This document shows, piece after piece, positions 56,880-64,000 of a DNA stretch of 64,000 bases. This DNA is from Rhizobium esperanzae. GTDB lineage: Bacteria; Pseudomonadota; Alphaproteobacteria; Rhizobiales; Rhizobiaceae. Position numbers and translations under genes: made by a program. Within the stretch, counting starts at the first letter, position 1. Every line of letters starts with the position of its first letter. The notes beneath the pieces were generated by a model. That model searched no databases, was not told the DNA's origin, and saw only the letters and a list, made by a program, of their open reading frames with translations. The stretch is taken from positions 1 through 64,000 of the forward strand of contig NZ_MXPU01000006.1 in assembly GCF_002204185.1 (NCBI RefSeq). Direction: 5' to 3'.

Positions 56880-57584
56880 TCAGACGGAACGGGCGATGCC
56901 GCCGTCAACGCGGATGTTCTGGCCGGTGATGTAGCCCGCACCCTCCGACAGGAGAAAGGCGATGGTGGCGGCGATTTCCTCGCTCGTGCCGTAACGGCGC
57001 ATCGGAACGCTGTCGCGCCGCTCGTCGGTCGCGGGCAGGCTGTCGATCCAGCCGGGTAGGACGTTGTTCATGCGGATGTTCTTGGCCGCATAGCTGTCGG
57101 CGAAGATCTTGGTGAAGCTCGCCAGTCCCGCCCGGGCGACCGCAGAGGTCGGGAACATCGGCGAAGGCTCGAAGGCCCATGCCGTCGAAATGTTGACGAT
57201 CGCGCCGCCGCCTTGGGCCTGCATGATCGGCGTCACAAGTCGGGTCGGCCGCACGGCGCTGAGGAAATAGACCTCCATGCCCTTGTGCCAGTCCTCGTCG
57301 GAGATTTCGAGGATCGGTGCACGCGGGCCGTGGCCGGCCGAATTGACCAGCGCGTCGATCCGCCCCCATCGCTCCATCGCCAGATTGACGAGCCGCTTCA
57401 CATCGTCGTTCGACTGGTTCGAGCCGGTGACGCCGACGCCGCCGAGTTCGTTGGCCAGCGCCTCTCCCTTGCCGGAGGAGGAGAGAACGGCGACGCGATA
57501 GCCGTCGGCTGCAAGCTTCCTTGCGGCTGCAGCGCCCATGCCGGACCCGCCGGCGGTGATGAGAGCGACTTTTACTTCAGACAT
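56880..57584 (-). CDS. SDR-family oxidoreductase lacking the catalytic Tyr-Lys
   Basis: The 234-residue protein has the SDR cofactor motif TAGGSGMG (10-17), NSAGHG (81-86) and catalytic-type Ser at 133 (VNISTAWAFE). The place of the usual YxxxK reads PTSAVAR (145-151), so the Tyr and Lys are missing. A subgroup of SDR proteins with FP-S---RAGLA at this place exists (as I recall it), with unknown chemistry. The C-terminal GYITGQNIRVDGGIARSV is typical of FabG-like SDRs. GGAGGTCTCA precedes the ATG. It is divergent from the LysR gene at 57685 and followed by the PNPOx-like gene. Confidence 0.83.
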   Translation of the reverse strand: MSEVKVALITAGGSGMGAAAARKLAADGYRVAVLSSSGKGEALANELGGVGVTGSNQSNDDVKRLVNLAMERWGRIDALVNSAGHGPRAPILEISDEDWHKGMEVYFLSAVRPTRLVTPIMQAQGGGAIVNISTAWAFEPSPMFPTSAVARAGLASFTKIFADSYAAKNIRMNNVLPGWIDSLPATDERRDSVPMRRYGTSEEIAATIAFLLSEGAGYITGQNIRVDGGIARSV

Positions 57585-57684
57585 TGAGACCTCCGACAGC
57601 TGATTTTGCGCAGCATTATGACAGATGCCTTCGGGACTTTCGCGCGAGAATGAAAGCTGCCAGACTGTAGAAAATCTACTGGAT

Positions 57685-58566
57685 ATGCCGATGACCCAAT
57701 CCCGCCGCACGCTGCCGCCTCTGAATGCCCTGCGCGCCTTCGAGGTCTCGGGCCGCAGGCTGAATTTCCGCGCCGCCGCCGAGGAGCTCGGCGTCACGCA
57801 AGGGGCGGTCGCGCAGCAGGTTCGCGCGCTGGAAGACCAGCTCGGCCTCAGACTGTTTCAACGCCTTGCCCGCGGCCTCACGCTCACTGCCTATGGCACG
57901 GCCTATCTGGCGGATGTGACCCGCGCCTTCGACATGCTTGCCGATGCGACGGGGCGGCTTCTCGACCGGCCTGAAATGGTGACGATCAGCGCCACTCCCA
58001 CGGTCGCCACCAGGCTGTTGATCCCGCGGCTCGCGGAGCTCTATGCCGCTCTTCCCGACATCGATCTGAGGACGGTCGCGACCGAGACGCTCGCCGATTT
58101 CGACCGCGACCAGGTTGATATCGCAGTGCGCCTCACCCGCCCGCCTTTTCCGGCAAACCTGCAGGCGCAGATGTTGTTCCGCCAGGAGCTGGTCGCGGTC
58201 GCAAGCCCGCATCTGGTTAAAGGCCTGAGCTTGCCCTTGACCGTCGAAGAACTTCGCAAACTGCCGCTTCTGCACGACTCGCACGATCATTGGCCGGTAT
58301 TCCTGCGCACGCGCGAGAAGCTGCCCGGCGCGGCCTTCAACCATACGACCCTGGCGCTCGACGCCGCGCTAGCCGGCCAGGGCGTCGTCCTCGCCTGCCG
58401 CGCCTTCGTCATGGCCGATCTCGAAGCAGGACGGCTGGTGCGGGTGACGGATGCGACCGCGACCATCGGATCCGATTACTTCCTCGTGCGCAAACGCTCC
58501 TCATCGCCGCGAAAGGCCGTCGATGCGGTCTGGGACTGGTGCGCGACCCAGTTGTCGCTTTCCTGA
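57685..58566 (+). CDS. LysR-family regulator, GcvA type
   Basis: The protein of about 293 residues has the opening LPPLNALRAFEVSGRRLNFR and AAAEELGVTQGAVAQQVRAL, in which the early LNALRAFE phrase is typical of the GcvA/AmpR subgroup. The effector domain runs from about 95 to 290. ATG at 57685 (or 57691) is used; upstream in-frame starts have no support. It diverges from the SDR/PNPOx-like pair across 100 bp and probably controls it. Confidence 0.87.
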   Translation: MPMTQSRRTLPPLNALRAFEVSGRRLNFRAAAEELGVTQGAVAQQVRALEDQLGLRLFQRLARGLTLTAYGTAYLADVTRAFDMLADATGRLLDRPEMVTISATPTVATRLLIPRLAELYAALPDIDLRTVATETLADFDRDQVDIAVRLTRPPFPANLQAQMLFRQELVAVASPHLVKGLSLPLTVEELRKLPLLHDSHDHWPVFLRTREKLPGAAFNHTTLALDAALAGQGVVLACRAFVMADLEAGRLVRVTDATATIGSDYFLVRKRSSSPRKAVDAVWDWCATQLSLS

Positions 58567-58672
58567 AGCGCCGCATGAAAGCAGGGCGCTAGCCCTCCAG
58601 CGCCTCGATCATCTCAACCCGCGTTGAATGCCGGCCGCCCTCCGAGGAGCGTTGGAGAGCCGCACTTGCCCG

Positions 58673-59641
58673 TCACGCCAGCAACACCTTGCCACCCGTC
58701 CGGAAGGGCAGGGCGGCGCGCAGCGCCTCGCCGATCTTTTCCAGAGGAAAGACCTCCCGCACTTCGGTCGCGATCACCTTGGAGGCGATCATCGCCGCCA
58801 CCTCTGCATAGGCGCGCTGGACGTCGCCAATCGTCTTGGAATGGACCCACTCCCTGAGGTGGCAGAAGGAAAAGGCAATGTCGGGATGGGAGGCCCAGAA
58901 TGACGGCTGGATGCTCTCTCCCGAAAGCAGGCCGTAATGCAGGAAATGCCCGCCGGGCCTCAGCGCATCCGCAAGGATCGAGGCGCGGGCGCCGCCGACG
59001 CAATCGAGCACCGCGTCGAGCCCATGCCGGCCAGCGAGGCCGGTGACGAGATCGCCGTCCGCCCTGTCGACGATAACGGCTTCTAGCCGGCCACGCAGAC
59101 GCGCGAGAGATTCTTCGCTGCGGACGATTGCGATCGGTTCCACGCCAACCGCATTCGCCATGCCGATCAGGATCGATCCGATCGAAGAGGCGGCGGCGTT
59201 GATGGCGATGCGCATGCCGGGTCTCAGCCCGATCTTCTTATGCAGCATCAGCCAGCCAGTCATCGGGTTGACGTAGCTGGTCGCGGCCTGGAAGTCGGAA
59301 AGCGCATCGGGTACGCGAAGGCACCAGCTCGGATCGGTATCCTTGAATTCCTGCCACCCGCCGGCGCTGCGCACCGGCAGCACGCGCGTTCCCGGCACAA
59401 GTCCGTGCACTTCCTCGCCGCACGCCTCGACCACCCCGAAGGCTTCGAAGCCGGGGATGAAGGGCAAGGTCGTACGACCGGCATAGGCGCCTGAGATGGT
59501 GATGATATCGGAGGGATTGATCGAGCGCGCCAGCAGGCGCACGCGAACCTGATCGCGCGAGAGCGGCGCCAGTTCGGCCCGTTCGATCCCGACGACCTCC
59601 TCGGCCGGCCCGAATTTTCGCACGACCGCCTGATATTGCAT
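58673..59641 (-). CDS. zinc-type alcohol dehydrogenase / enoyl reductase-like oxidoreductase
   Basis: The 322-residue protein belongs to the medium-chain dehydrogenase/reductase superfamily, in the quinone oxidoreductase or mitochondrial enoyl-reductase (MECR) branch. SINPSDIITISGAYA and LPFIPGFEAFGVVEACGEEV form the N-terminal domain; the nucleotide motif is AAASSIGSILIGMANAVGVE. The zinc-binding Cys/His set of true alcohol dehydrogenases is absent. ATG at 59641 follows GGGGG by six bases. It is divergent from the thioesterase at 59695, whose cluster handles acyl-CoA, so a 2-enoyl thioester substrate is plausible. Confidence 0.85.
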   Translation of the reverse strand: MQYQAVVRKFGPAEEVVGIERAELAPLSRDQVRVRLLARSINPSDIITISGAYAGRTTLPFIPGFEAFGVVEACGEEVHGLVPGTRVLPVRSAGGWQEFKDTDPSWCLRVPDALSDFQAATSYVNPMTGWLMLHKKIGLRPGMRIAINAAASSIGSILIGMANAVGVEPIAIVRSEESLARLRGRLEAVIVDRADGDLVTGLAGRHGLDAVLDCVGGARASILADALRPGGHFLHYGLLSGESIQPSFWASHPDIAFSFCHLREWVHSKTIGDVQRAYAEVAAMIASKVIATEVREVFPLEKIGEALRAALPFRTGGKVLLA

Positions 59642-59694
59642 TTGCATCCCCCACACAGTCGGTTAGAACACGCCGTCGAAATTTCGGTGATCGA

Positions 59695-60111
59695 ATGAGC
59701 GTTGACGACAGGCCTTTAGCATCGTTCCGGGTCTCGATGCGAGACATCGACATTTATGGTCATGTCCACAACTCGGTTTATCTCGATTATTGCGAGGATG
59801 CGGTCGTCGAGTTGCTGCGCCACCGTGAGATCCTCAGCCACTTCCGCCACACCACCTCGGGTGTGGCTTATCACGTCAAGAAGGCGGAGATCACCTTTCA
59901 CAGCCCGATCGATGTCGACGATATCGTCGAGGCGAAGGTCAAGGTCGAGAAGATCGGGCGGTCGAGCCTCTCCTTTACGATCGAGCTCTATCGCCAGCGC
60001 GACGGCGCACACTGCGCCTCGGCCGGCCTCGTCTGGGTCTGCGTCGGCCTCTTTGACAGCCGCCCGACGCCGATCCCGGAGGCGACCAGGGCCGCCTTGT
60101 CGCAGGGCTGA
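59695..60111 (+). CDS. acyl-CoA thioesterase (4HBT hot-dog fold)
   Basis: The 138-residue protein has the 4-hydroxybenzoyl-CoA thioesterase family motif with Asp in MRDIDIYGHVHNSVYLDYCE, then VVELLRHREILSHF. It hydrolyses acyl-CoA thioesters. It starts the forward set thioesterase, ligase, thiolase and ends two bases before the ligase start. Confidence 0.88.
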   Translation: MSVDDRPLASFRVSMRDIDIYGHVHNSVYLDYCEDAVVELLRHREILSHFRHTTSGVAYHVKKAEITFHSPIDVDDIVEAKVKVEKIGRSSLSFTIELYRQRDGAHCASAGLVWVCVGLFDSRPTPIPEATRAALSQG

Positions 60112-60113
60112 CC

Positions 60114-61625
60114 ATGCCGATCCACGCAGAACTTCTTCGGCACGCCACGAAGAGACCGGAAAAGCCGGCGGTCGTGATCGACGGCCGCTCGCTGAGCTAT
60201 GGCGAACTCTATAGCCGCGCCGGCGCGATCTACCGGTTTATCCAAGCGCGCTCGAACCACCGTTCATTCGATCTGCCCGGCGTCGAGAAGCTCGTGGCGG
60301 TCAGCCTCGGCAATCACATCGCCTTTGCCGAATATTTCGTCGCCGCCACCGCGCTGGCGAATGCCTGCGCTGTCATCGATCCGATGATGCCGGCCGAAAG
60401 GATCGAGCGCATCGTCGAGCGGCTGGCGCCTCACCTGCTCGTCGTCGACGATGCCGCGAGCCCGAGCGCCGAGATCGGCCGCAGTCTCGGTATTCCTGTG
60501 ATCGTCGCCGGCGCGGAGCCCTTTGGCCTCGCCGCGACGGGAGACGGCCTTCCGGCCGATGCCGACGGCATCTTCCTGATCGGTTTTACCTCGGGCACGA
60601 CAGCCGAACCGAAGGCCTATTACCGCTCGTGCGAGCAGTGGCGCCGGAGCCTCGACCGGGGACGTCTCGTTTTCGAACTCCAGGATGCGCCCTCGACCCT
60701 GTGCCCGGGAGCGCTCGCGCATGGGCTGGCGCTTTACGCACTCGTCGAGGCACTCGATGCCGGGGCAACCTTTCATTCGGTGGGCAAATGGGATGCCGGC
60801 GCGGTCGCGCGCATTCTCTCTTCCGGGATCGAACGGCTGGTCGCCGTGCCCACCCATATAGCAGGCATCGCCCGGGCATGGACGGGCGCGCCGATGGATT
60901 CCTTGCGCGACGTGCTGACCGCCGGCGCCAAGCTCAATCTCAACGAGGTCGAATCCATGCGCCGCCTTTTCCCAAAGGCACGCATCCGGGAATATTACGG
61001 CGCCTCTGAGATCGGCTTCATGACCGTCTCCACGCTTGCCGGCGGCGCGACGGATTTTCCGATCGACCGAGTCGGGCAGGCCTATCCCGGCGTCGAAATC
61101 TCCATCCGCGACCCTGAGGGAAACGACGTCGGCGCCGATGTGCCCGGCACCATCTTCGTCAACAGCGACCTGATTGCGAATGGCTATCTCTGGGGCGACG
61201 ACGGTCAGGCGTTCCGCGTTACCCCGGCTGGCGCGACGGTCGGCGATCTCGGCGAGATCGATGAAAACGGCATGCTGCGGGTGATCGGCCGGGCAGGCGG
61301 CATGATGATCACGGGCGGCAACAACGTCTATCCCGCCGAGGTCGAGAGTGCGCTGAAAACCTGCGCCGGCGTCGAAGATGCCGTCGTCTTCGGGCTGCCG
61401 GACGCCTATTACGGCCAAAGGATCGTCGCCGTCGTCTCGGGCGAGGCGACGGATGCGAAAATGCTCGCCGAGCATTGCGCAGGCAGGCTTGCAAGGTTCA
61501 AGATCCCCAGGCAGTTCCACCATATCGACGCCTGGCCGATGACGAGCAGCGGCAAGATCGCGCGCGGGCAGGTGGAAGCATCGGTGATTTCGGGAGATGG
61601 TCTTGTCCTACGCCTATCAGCCTGA
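60114..61625 (+). CDS. acyl-CoA synthetase (AMP-forming)
   Basis: The 503-residue enzyme activates a carboxylic acid to its CoA thioester via the adenylate. The P-loop-like motif is IGFTSGTTAEPKAYYRS near 162, the A5 region YYGASEIGF near 300, A7/A8 GDLGEIDENGMLRVIGRAGG then MMITGGNNVYPAEVES, and the catalytic Lys of A10 in TSSGKIARGQ near 483. It lies two bases after the thioesterase stop and overlaps the thiolase start by 29 bases. The acid substrate is unknown; aryl or medium-chain acids are possible. Confidence 0.92.
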   Translation: MPIHAELLRHATKRPEKPAVVIDGRSLSYGELYSRAGAIYRFIQARSNHRSFDLPGVEKLVAVSLGNHIAFAEYFVAATALANACAVIDPMMPAERIERIVERLAPHLLVVDDAASPSAEIGRSLGIPVIVAGAEPFGLAATGDGLPADADGIFLIGFTSGTTAEPKAYYRSCEQWRRSLDRGRLVFELQDAPSTLCPGALAHGLALYALVEALDAGATFHSVGKWDAGAVARILSSGIERLVAVPTHIAGIARAWTGAPMDSLRDVLTAGAKLNLNEVESMRRLFPKARIREYYGASEIGFMTVSTLAGGATDFPIDRVGQAYPGVEISIRDPEGNDVGADVPGTIFVNSDLIANGYLWGDDGQAFRVTPAGATVGDLGEIDENGMLRVIGRAGGMMITGGNNVYPAEVESALKTCAGVEDAVVFGLPDAYYGQRIVAVVSGEATDAKMLAEHCAGRLARFKIPRQFHHIDAWPMTSSGKIARGQVEASVISGDGLVLRLSA

Positions 61626-62802
61626 CGAGGATTGGCAGCCGGTCGTGGTCGCCGCCTACCGCACGCCGATCGGCCGGGCCTTCGGCTCTCTTTCGACGGT
61701 TGCGGCCGAAGATCTGCTTGCCCCGATCATTCGCCGGATCGTCGCGGAAACTGGCGTTGCGCCCGATGCCATCGACGACGTGTTGGTCGGCAATGCCGCC
61801 GGCGGCGGCGGCAATATCGGCCGGCTGGCGGCGCTCAACGCCGGCCTGCCGATGGCCGTCCCCGGTGTCGCCATCGATCGGCAATGCGGTTCCGGCCTAG
61901 AAGCGATCATCCTGGCCGCCCGGCTGATTCAGGCGAAGGCGGGTGCCTGTTTCCTCGCCGGCGGCGTCGAAAGCGTCAGCACGGCCCCATGGCGCGTCGA
62001 AAGGCCGAAAGCCAATGGCGCCCTGCCGCGCTTTTACGAACGGGCGCGCTTCTCCCCCGAAACGATCGGCGATCCCGAGATGGGCGTCGCCGCCGAAAAT
62101 GTCGCTCGTCAATTCGGCATCTCGCGCCAGCGGCAGGATGAATTCGCCCTGCGTAGCCACCGGCTGGCCGTCAAGACGGCCGAGGCCGGCCTCTTCCGGC
62201 CGGAGATCGTCGAGATCGCCACCGCCGGCGGTTTGGTGGAGCGGGACGAATGTCCGCGCCCGACGACCTCGCTTGAGGCCCTCGCAAACCTGAAGCCGGT
62301 CTTCCTCGCCGATGGCTCCGTGACAGCAGGCAATGCTTGCCCTGTGAATGACGGCGCCTGCCTGGTGCTCGTCATGAGCCGCGGCATGGCCAGAAGCCTC
62401 GGCATCGAAAAAGGCCTCGCCTTCATCGACAGCGCCGCCGCTGGCGTCGATCCCAACCTGCTCGGCATCGGTCCGGTCGCCTCGACGGGTAAGCTTCTGC
62501 AGCGCCAGCCCCACCTCTTGCTCTCGAAGATCGACGCCATCGAATTCAATGAGGCTTTCGCGGCGCAGGTTCTGGCGTCGCTCGATCAGCTGGATATATC
62601 AGCCGACGCGGTCAACAAGGAGGGCGGCGCCTTGGCGCTCGGCCATCCCTTCGGCGCCTCCGGCGCGATCCTGGTCACCCGGCTCTACAGCCAGCTCATC
62701 CGCAGGGATGGCCGGAGGCCCGCCGCCACCGGCCTCGCCATGATCGGCATCGGTGGCGGCATCGGGCTCACGGCGCTTTTCGAGGCCGTCCGCCTTTTCT
62801 GA
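61597..62802 (+). CDS. thiolase-family acyl-CoA transferase with altered C-terminal Cys
   Basis: The 401-residue protein is a thiolase: nucleophilic Cys at 97 (IDRQCGSGLEAIILAARLI), NEAFAAQVLASLDQ, and GHPFGASGAILVTRL. The second catalytic Cys, normally in the C-terminal CxGGG motif, is replaced: GLAMIGIGGGIGLTAL has Gly at 384 where Cys is expected. Such proteins may still act by an altered mechanism or on other acyl-CoAs. The start ATG at 61597 lies within the ligase gene. The cluster would activate an acid, cleave it by thiolysis and release CoA. Confidence 0.88.
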   Translation: MVLSYAYQPDEDWQPVVVAAYRTPIGRAFGSLSTVAAEDLLAPIIRRIVAETGVAPDAIDDVLVGNAAGGGGNIGRLAALNAGLPMAVPGVAIDRQCGSGLEAIILAARLIQAKAGACFLAGGVESVSTAPWRVERPKANGALPRFYERARFSPETIGDPEMGVAAENVARQFGISRQRQDEFALRSHRLAVKTAEAGLFRPEIVEIATAGGLVERDECPRPTTSLEALANLKPVFLADGSVTAGNACPVNDGACLVLVMSRGMARSLGIEKGLAFIDSAAAGVDPNLLGIGPVASTGKLLQRQPHLLLSKIDAIEFNEAFAAQVLASLDQLDISADAVNKEGGALALGHPFGASGAILVTRLYSQLIRRDGRRPAATGLAMIGIGGGIGLTALFEAVRLF

Positions 62803-62813
62803 GAAGAGGCCGT

Positions 62814-63827
62814 TCAGGCACGTGCGCTGCCGGATTCAATCCTTTTGTGAGCTGGCTCGGTCGATATCGGCTTCGGCGCGGCGAGGGCGCCCGCGATCTG
62901 ATCCCGAAGCCACACACTCCCGGGGTCACGATCGAAACGACGAAGCCAATACATGGTGACATCCATTTTCGGCGATTCCATCGGGGGCATGAACACGTCG
63001 AGCATCAGTCGACCGGTCAACATGCGGGCGAAATGAACCGGAATGCTTCCGAGCATCTCGCTCGCTTCAACGGCAAGAGCGACCGCGTGAAAATGCGGCA
63101 CCGTGACCATGACACGCCTGGCGAGACCCAGGCGTGCAAGGGAAGGATCGATCGTCCCCATCCTGCTGCCATCGGCCGAGCGCAGGACGTGGGGAACAGC
63201 GCAGAAGACGTCCGCCGGTATGGTGTCTCCTGGAGAAACGCCATGGCTGGCAAGGAGCGGATGTCCTCGCTTGGCAATGCATACCAGCCATGATTGGAAC
63301 AGCTTGCGGCTCATAATCCATTCAGGCGGTTCGAGCGAGCGATCGATAACGATATCAGCGCGGCCGTCACGCAGCATCTCGAAGACTTCCGATGAAGCAT
63401 GATCGATCATATGCAGGGTGATGGAGGGCGCCGCTTTGGCCACGCGTGCAGCAAGCGGCGGCATCAACAGCGAGGAGAAGTAGTCCGATCCGATCAGCGT
63501 GAAGGATCGGGTCGAGGTAGCGGGGTCGAACGCAGCGTTCGTCGCCAACGCCTCTTCCATGCCGGCCAGGGCTTGCCTTATCGGTTCACGCAGCTCGAGC
63601 GCCCGCGCCGTCGGCATCATCTGATTGCCTTCCCGTACGAACAATTCGTCGTCCAAGAGCGCGCGCAGTCTCCCCAACGCCGAACTCACGGCCGGCTGGG
63701 ACAAGCCGACACGCTCGCCGGCTCGCACCGTCGAGAGCTCCGCCATCATGGCGTCGAATACACGCAGCAGATTGAGATCGAGGGCCGAGAAATTCACGAA
63801 CTCAATATCCCTTATATGATCATTCAA
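62814..63827 (-). CDS. LysR-family regulator (NodD-like branch)
   Basis: The 337-residue protein has ALDLNLLRVFDAMMAELSTV and RAGERVGLSQPAVSSALGRL, then RALLDDELFVREGNQMMPTA, the pattern of the NodD/NahR/LinR branch of LysR regulators. The effector domain covers about 105-310. It is convergent with the thiolase gene and divergent from the partial gene at 63908, which it may control. Confidence 0.88.
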   Translation of the reverse strand: MNDHIRDIEFVNFSALDLNLLRVFDAMMAELSTVRAGERVGLSQPAVSSALGRLRALLDDELFVREGNQMMPTARALELREPIRQALAGMEEALATNAAFDPATSTRSFTLIGSDYFSSLLMPPLAARVAKAAPSITLHMIDHASSEVFEMLRDGRADIVIDRSLEPPEWIMSRKLFQSWLVCIAKRGHPLLASHGVSPGDTIPADVFCAVPHVLRSADGSRMGTIDPSLARLGLARRVMVTVPHFHAVALAVEASEMLGSIPVHFARMLTGRLMLDVFMPPMESPKMDVTMYWLRRFDRDPGSVWLRDQIAGALAAPKPISTEPAHKRIESGSARA

Positions 63828-63907
63828 TTTCCGGGCATCTGCTTCCGGCGATAGTTTTGGACAGCAGTATAAAACTCTATTCCATTCAACCTCGGAAGGA
63901 AATTGCG

Positions 63908-64000
63908 ATGAACATCGCTGGGGGCATCGGGCGGACCGTAAGCTGGATGGACACGGCCTACACCATACATGTGGGGCGATTTGAGAGCGGTGGAATTGTC
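63908..64000 (+). CDS. start of an unidentified gene (cut by window end)
   Basis: The first 31 codons read MNIAGGIGRTVSWMDTAYTI then HVGRFESGGIV. AAGGAAATTGCG gives a good ribosome site before the ATG. The visible part has no recognised motif. It lies 80 bp from the divergent LysR gene and is probably its target. Confidence 0.6.
   Translation, partial: MNIAGGIGRTVSWMDTAYTIHVGRFESGGIV

Noticed and set aside
60264..61523. Reverse frame of 419 codons
   Set aside because: It is the antisense of the acyl-CoA synthetase, whose motifs are clear on the forward strand.

Overview
The window looks like a stretch of a large low-copy plasmid from a Rhizobium of the leguminosarum/etli group. The evidence is a complete repABC replicon (about 43.9-47.6 kb) with a candidate parS site and antisense RNA, a neighbouring panC-panB and oxyR-katG block (an arrangement I recall for the p42f/pRL12 type of rhizobial plasmid), SyrB-like proteins, high-GC alphaproteobacterial codon use, many ABC and LysR/ROK genes, and several decayed insertion sequences. 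Assignments come from reading the sequence; no database search was possible.

Region 0-4 kb: start of a PAS chemotaxis receptor, a LuxR-family regulator with an FNR/FixK-type box upstream, an IS6-family remnant next to an apparent PcaB-like tail, and a beta-carbonic anhydrase. Region 4-11 kb: a catabolic cluster of 5-oxoprolinase, MFS transporter and DUF1445 (D-glutamate cyclase-like) protein, with a divergent LysR gene. Region 11-17.5 kb: accessory DNA with an AAA/DUF4143 ATPase behind four 22-bp direct repeats, a Fic protein and two SyrB-like proteins. Region 17.5-24.5 kb: a type I secretion locus with a membrane-anchored protein translationally coupled to a large lipase-like secreted protein, then ABC exporter and membrane fusion protein. 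The lipase gene carries a frameshift and the exporter an early in-frame TGA. Region 24.5-34.4 kb: a mosaic island with an unknown gene coupled to an ImmA/IrrE-type metalloprotease, a Tn3 transposase relic, an unknown 329-residue protein, a truncated ParB-like gene with a second 5' relic, a broken IS256-family element and a peroxiredoxin. Short tRNA T-arm-like motifs recur across 11-27 kb.

Region 34.5-43.7 kb: a sugar uptake regulon (two ROK regulators, Gfo/Idh/MocA oxidoreductase, binding protein, two permeases, frameshifted sugar isomerase, ATPase). Region 43.8-48.1 kb: repABC and, tail-to-tail with repC, a ProQ/FinO-domain gene. Region 48.3-53.4 kb: panC-panB (pantothenate synthesis) and divergent oxyR/katG (peroxide defence). 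Region 53.7-64 kb: SDR, VapBC toxin-antitoxin pair with a palindromic operator, DUF3299 protein, PNPOx-like and SDR genes, LysR, a zinc-type oxidoreductase, and a compact acyl-CoA set (thioesterase, acyl-CoA ligase, thiolase), ending in a LysR gene and the start of a divergent gene.

Several genes are broken by a net loss of one base (lipase, sugar isomerase, DUF3299 leader, transposases). This may be real decay or base-calling error, and the raw data would decide.
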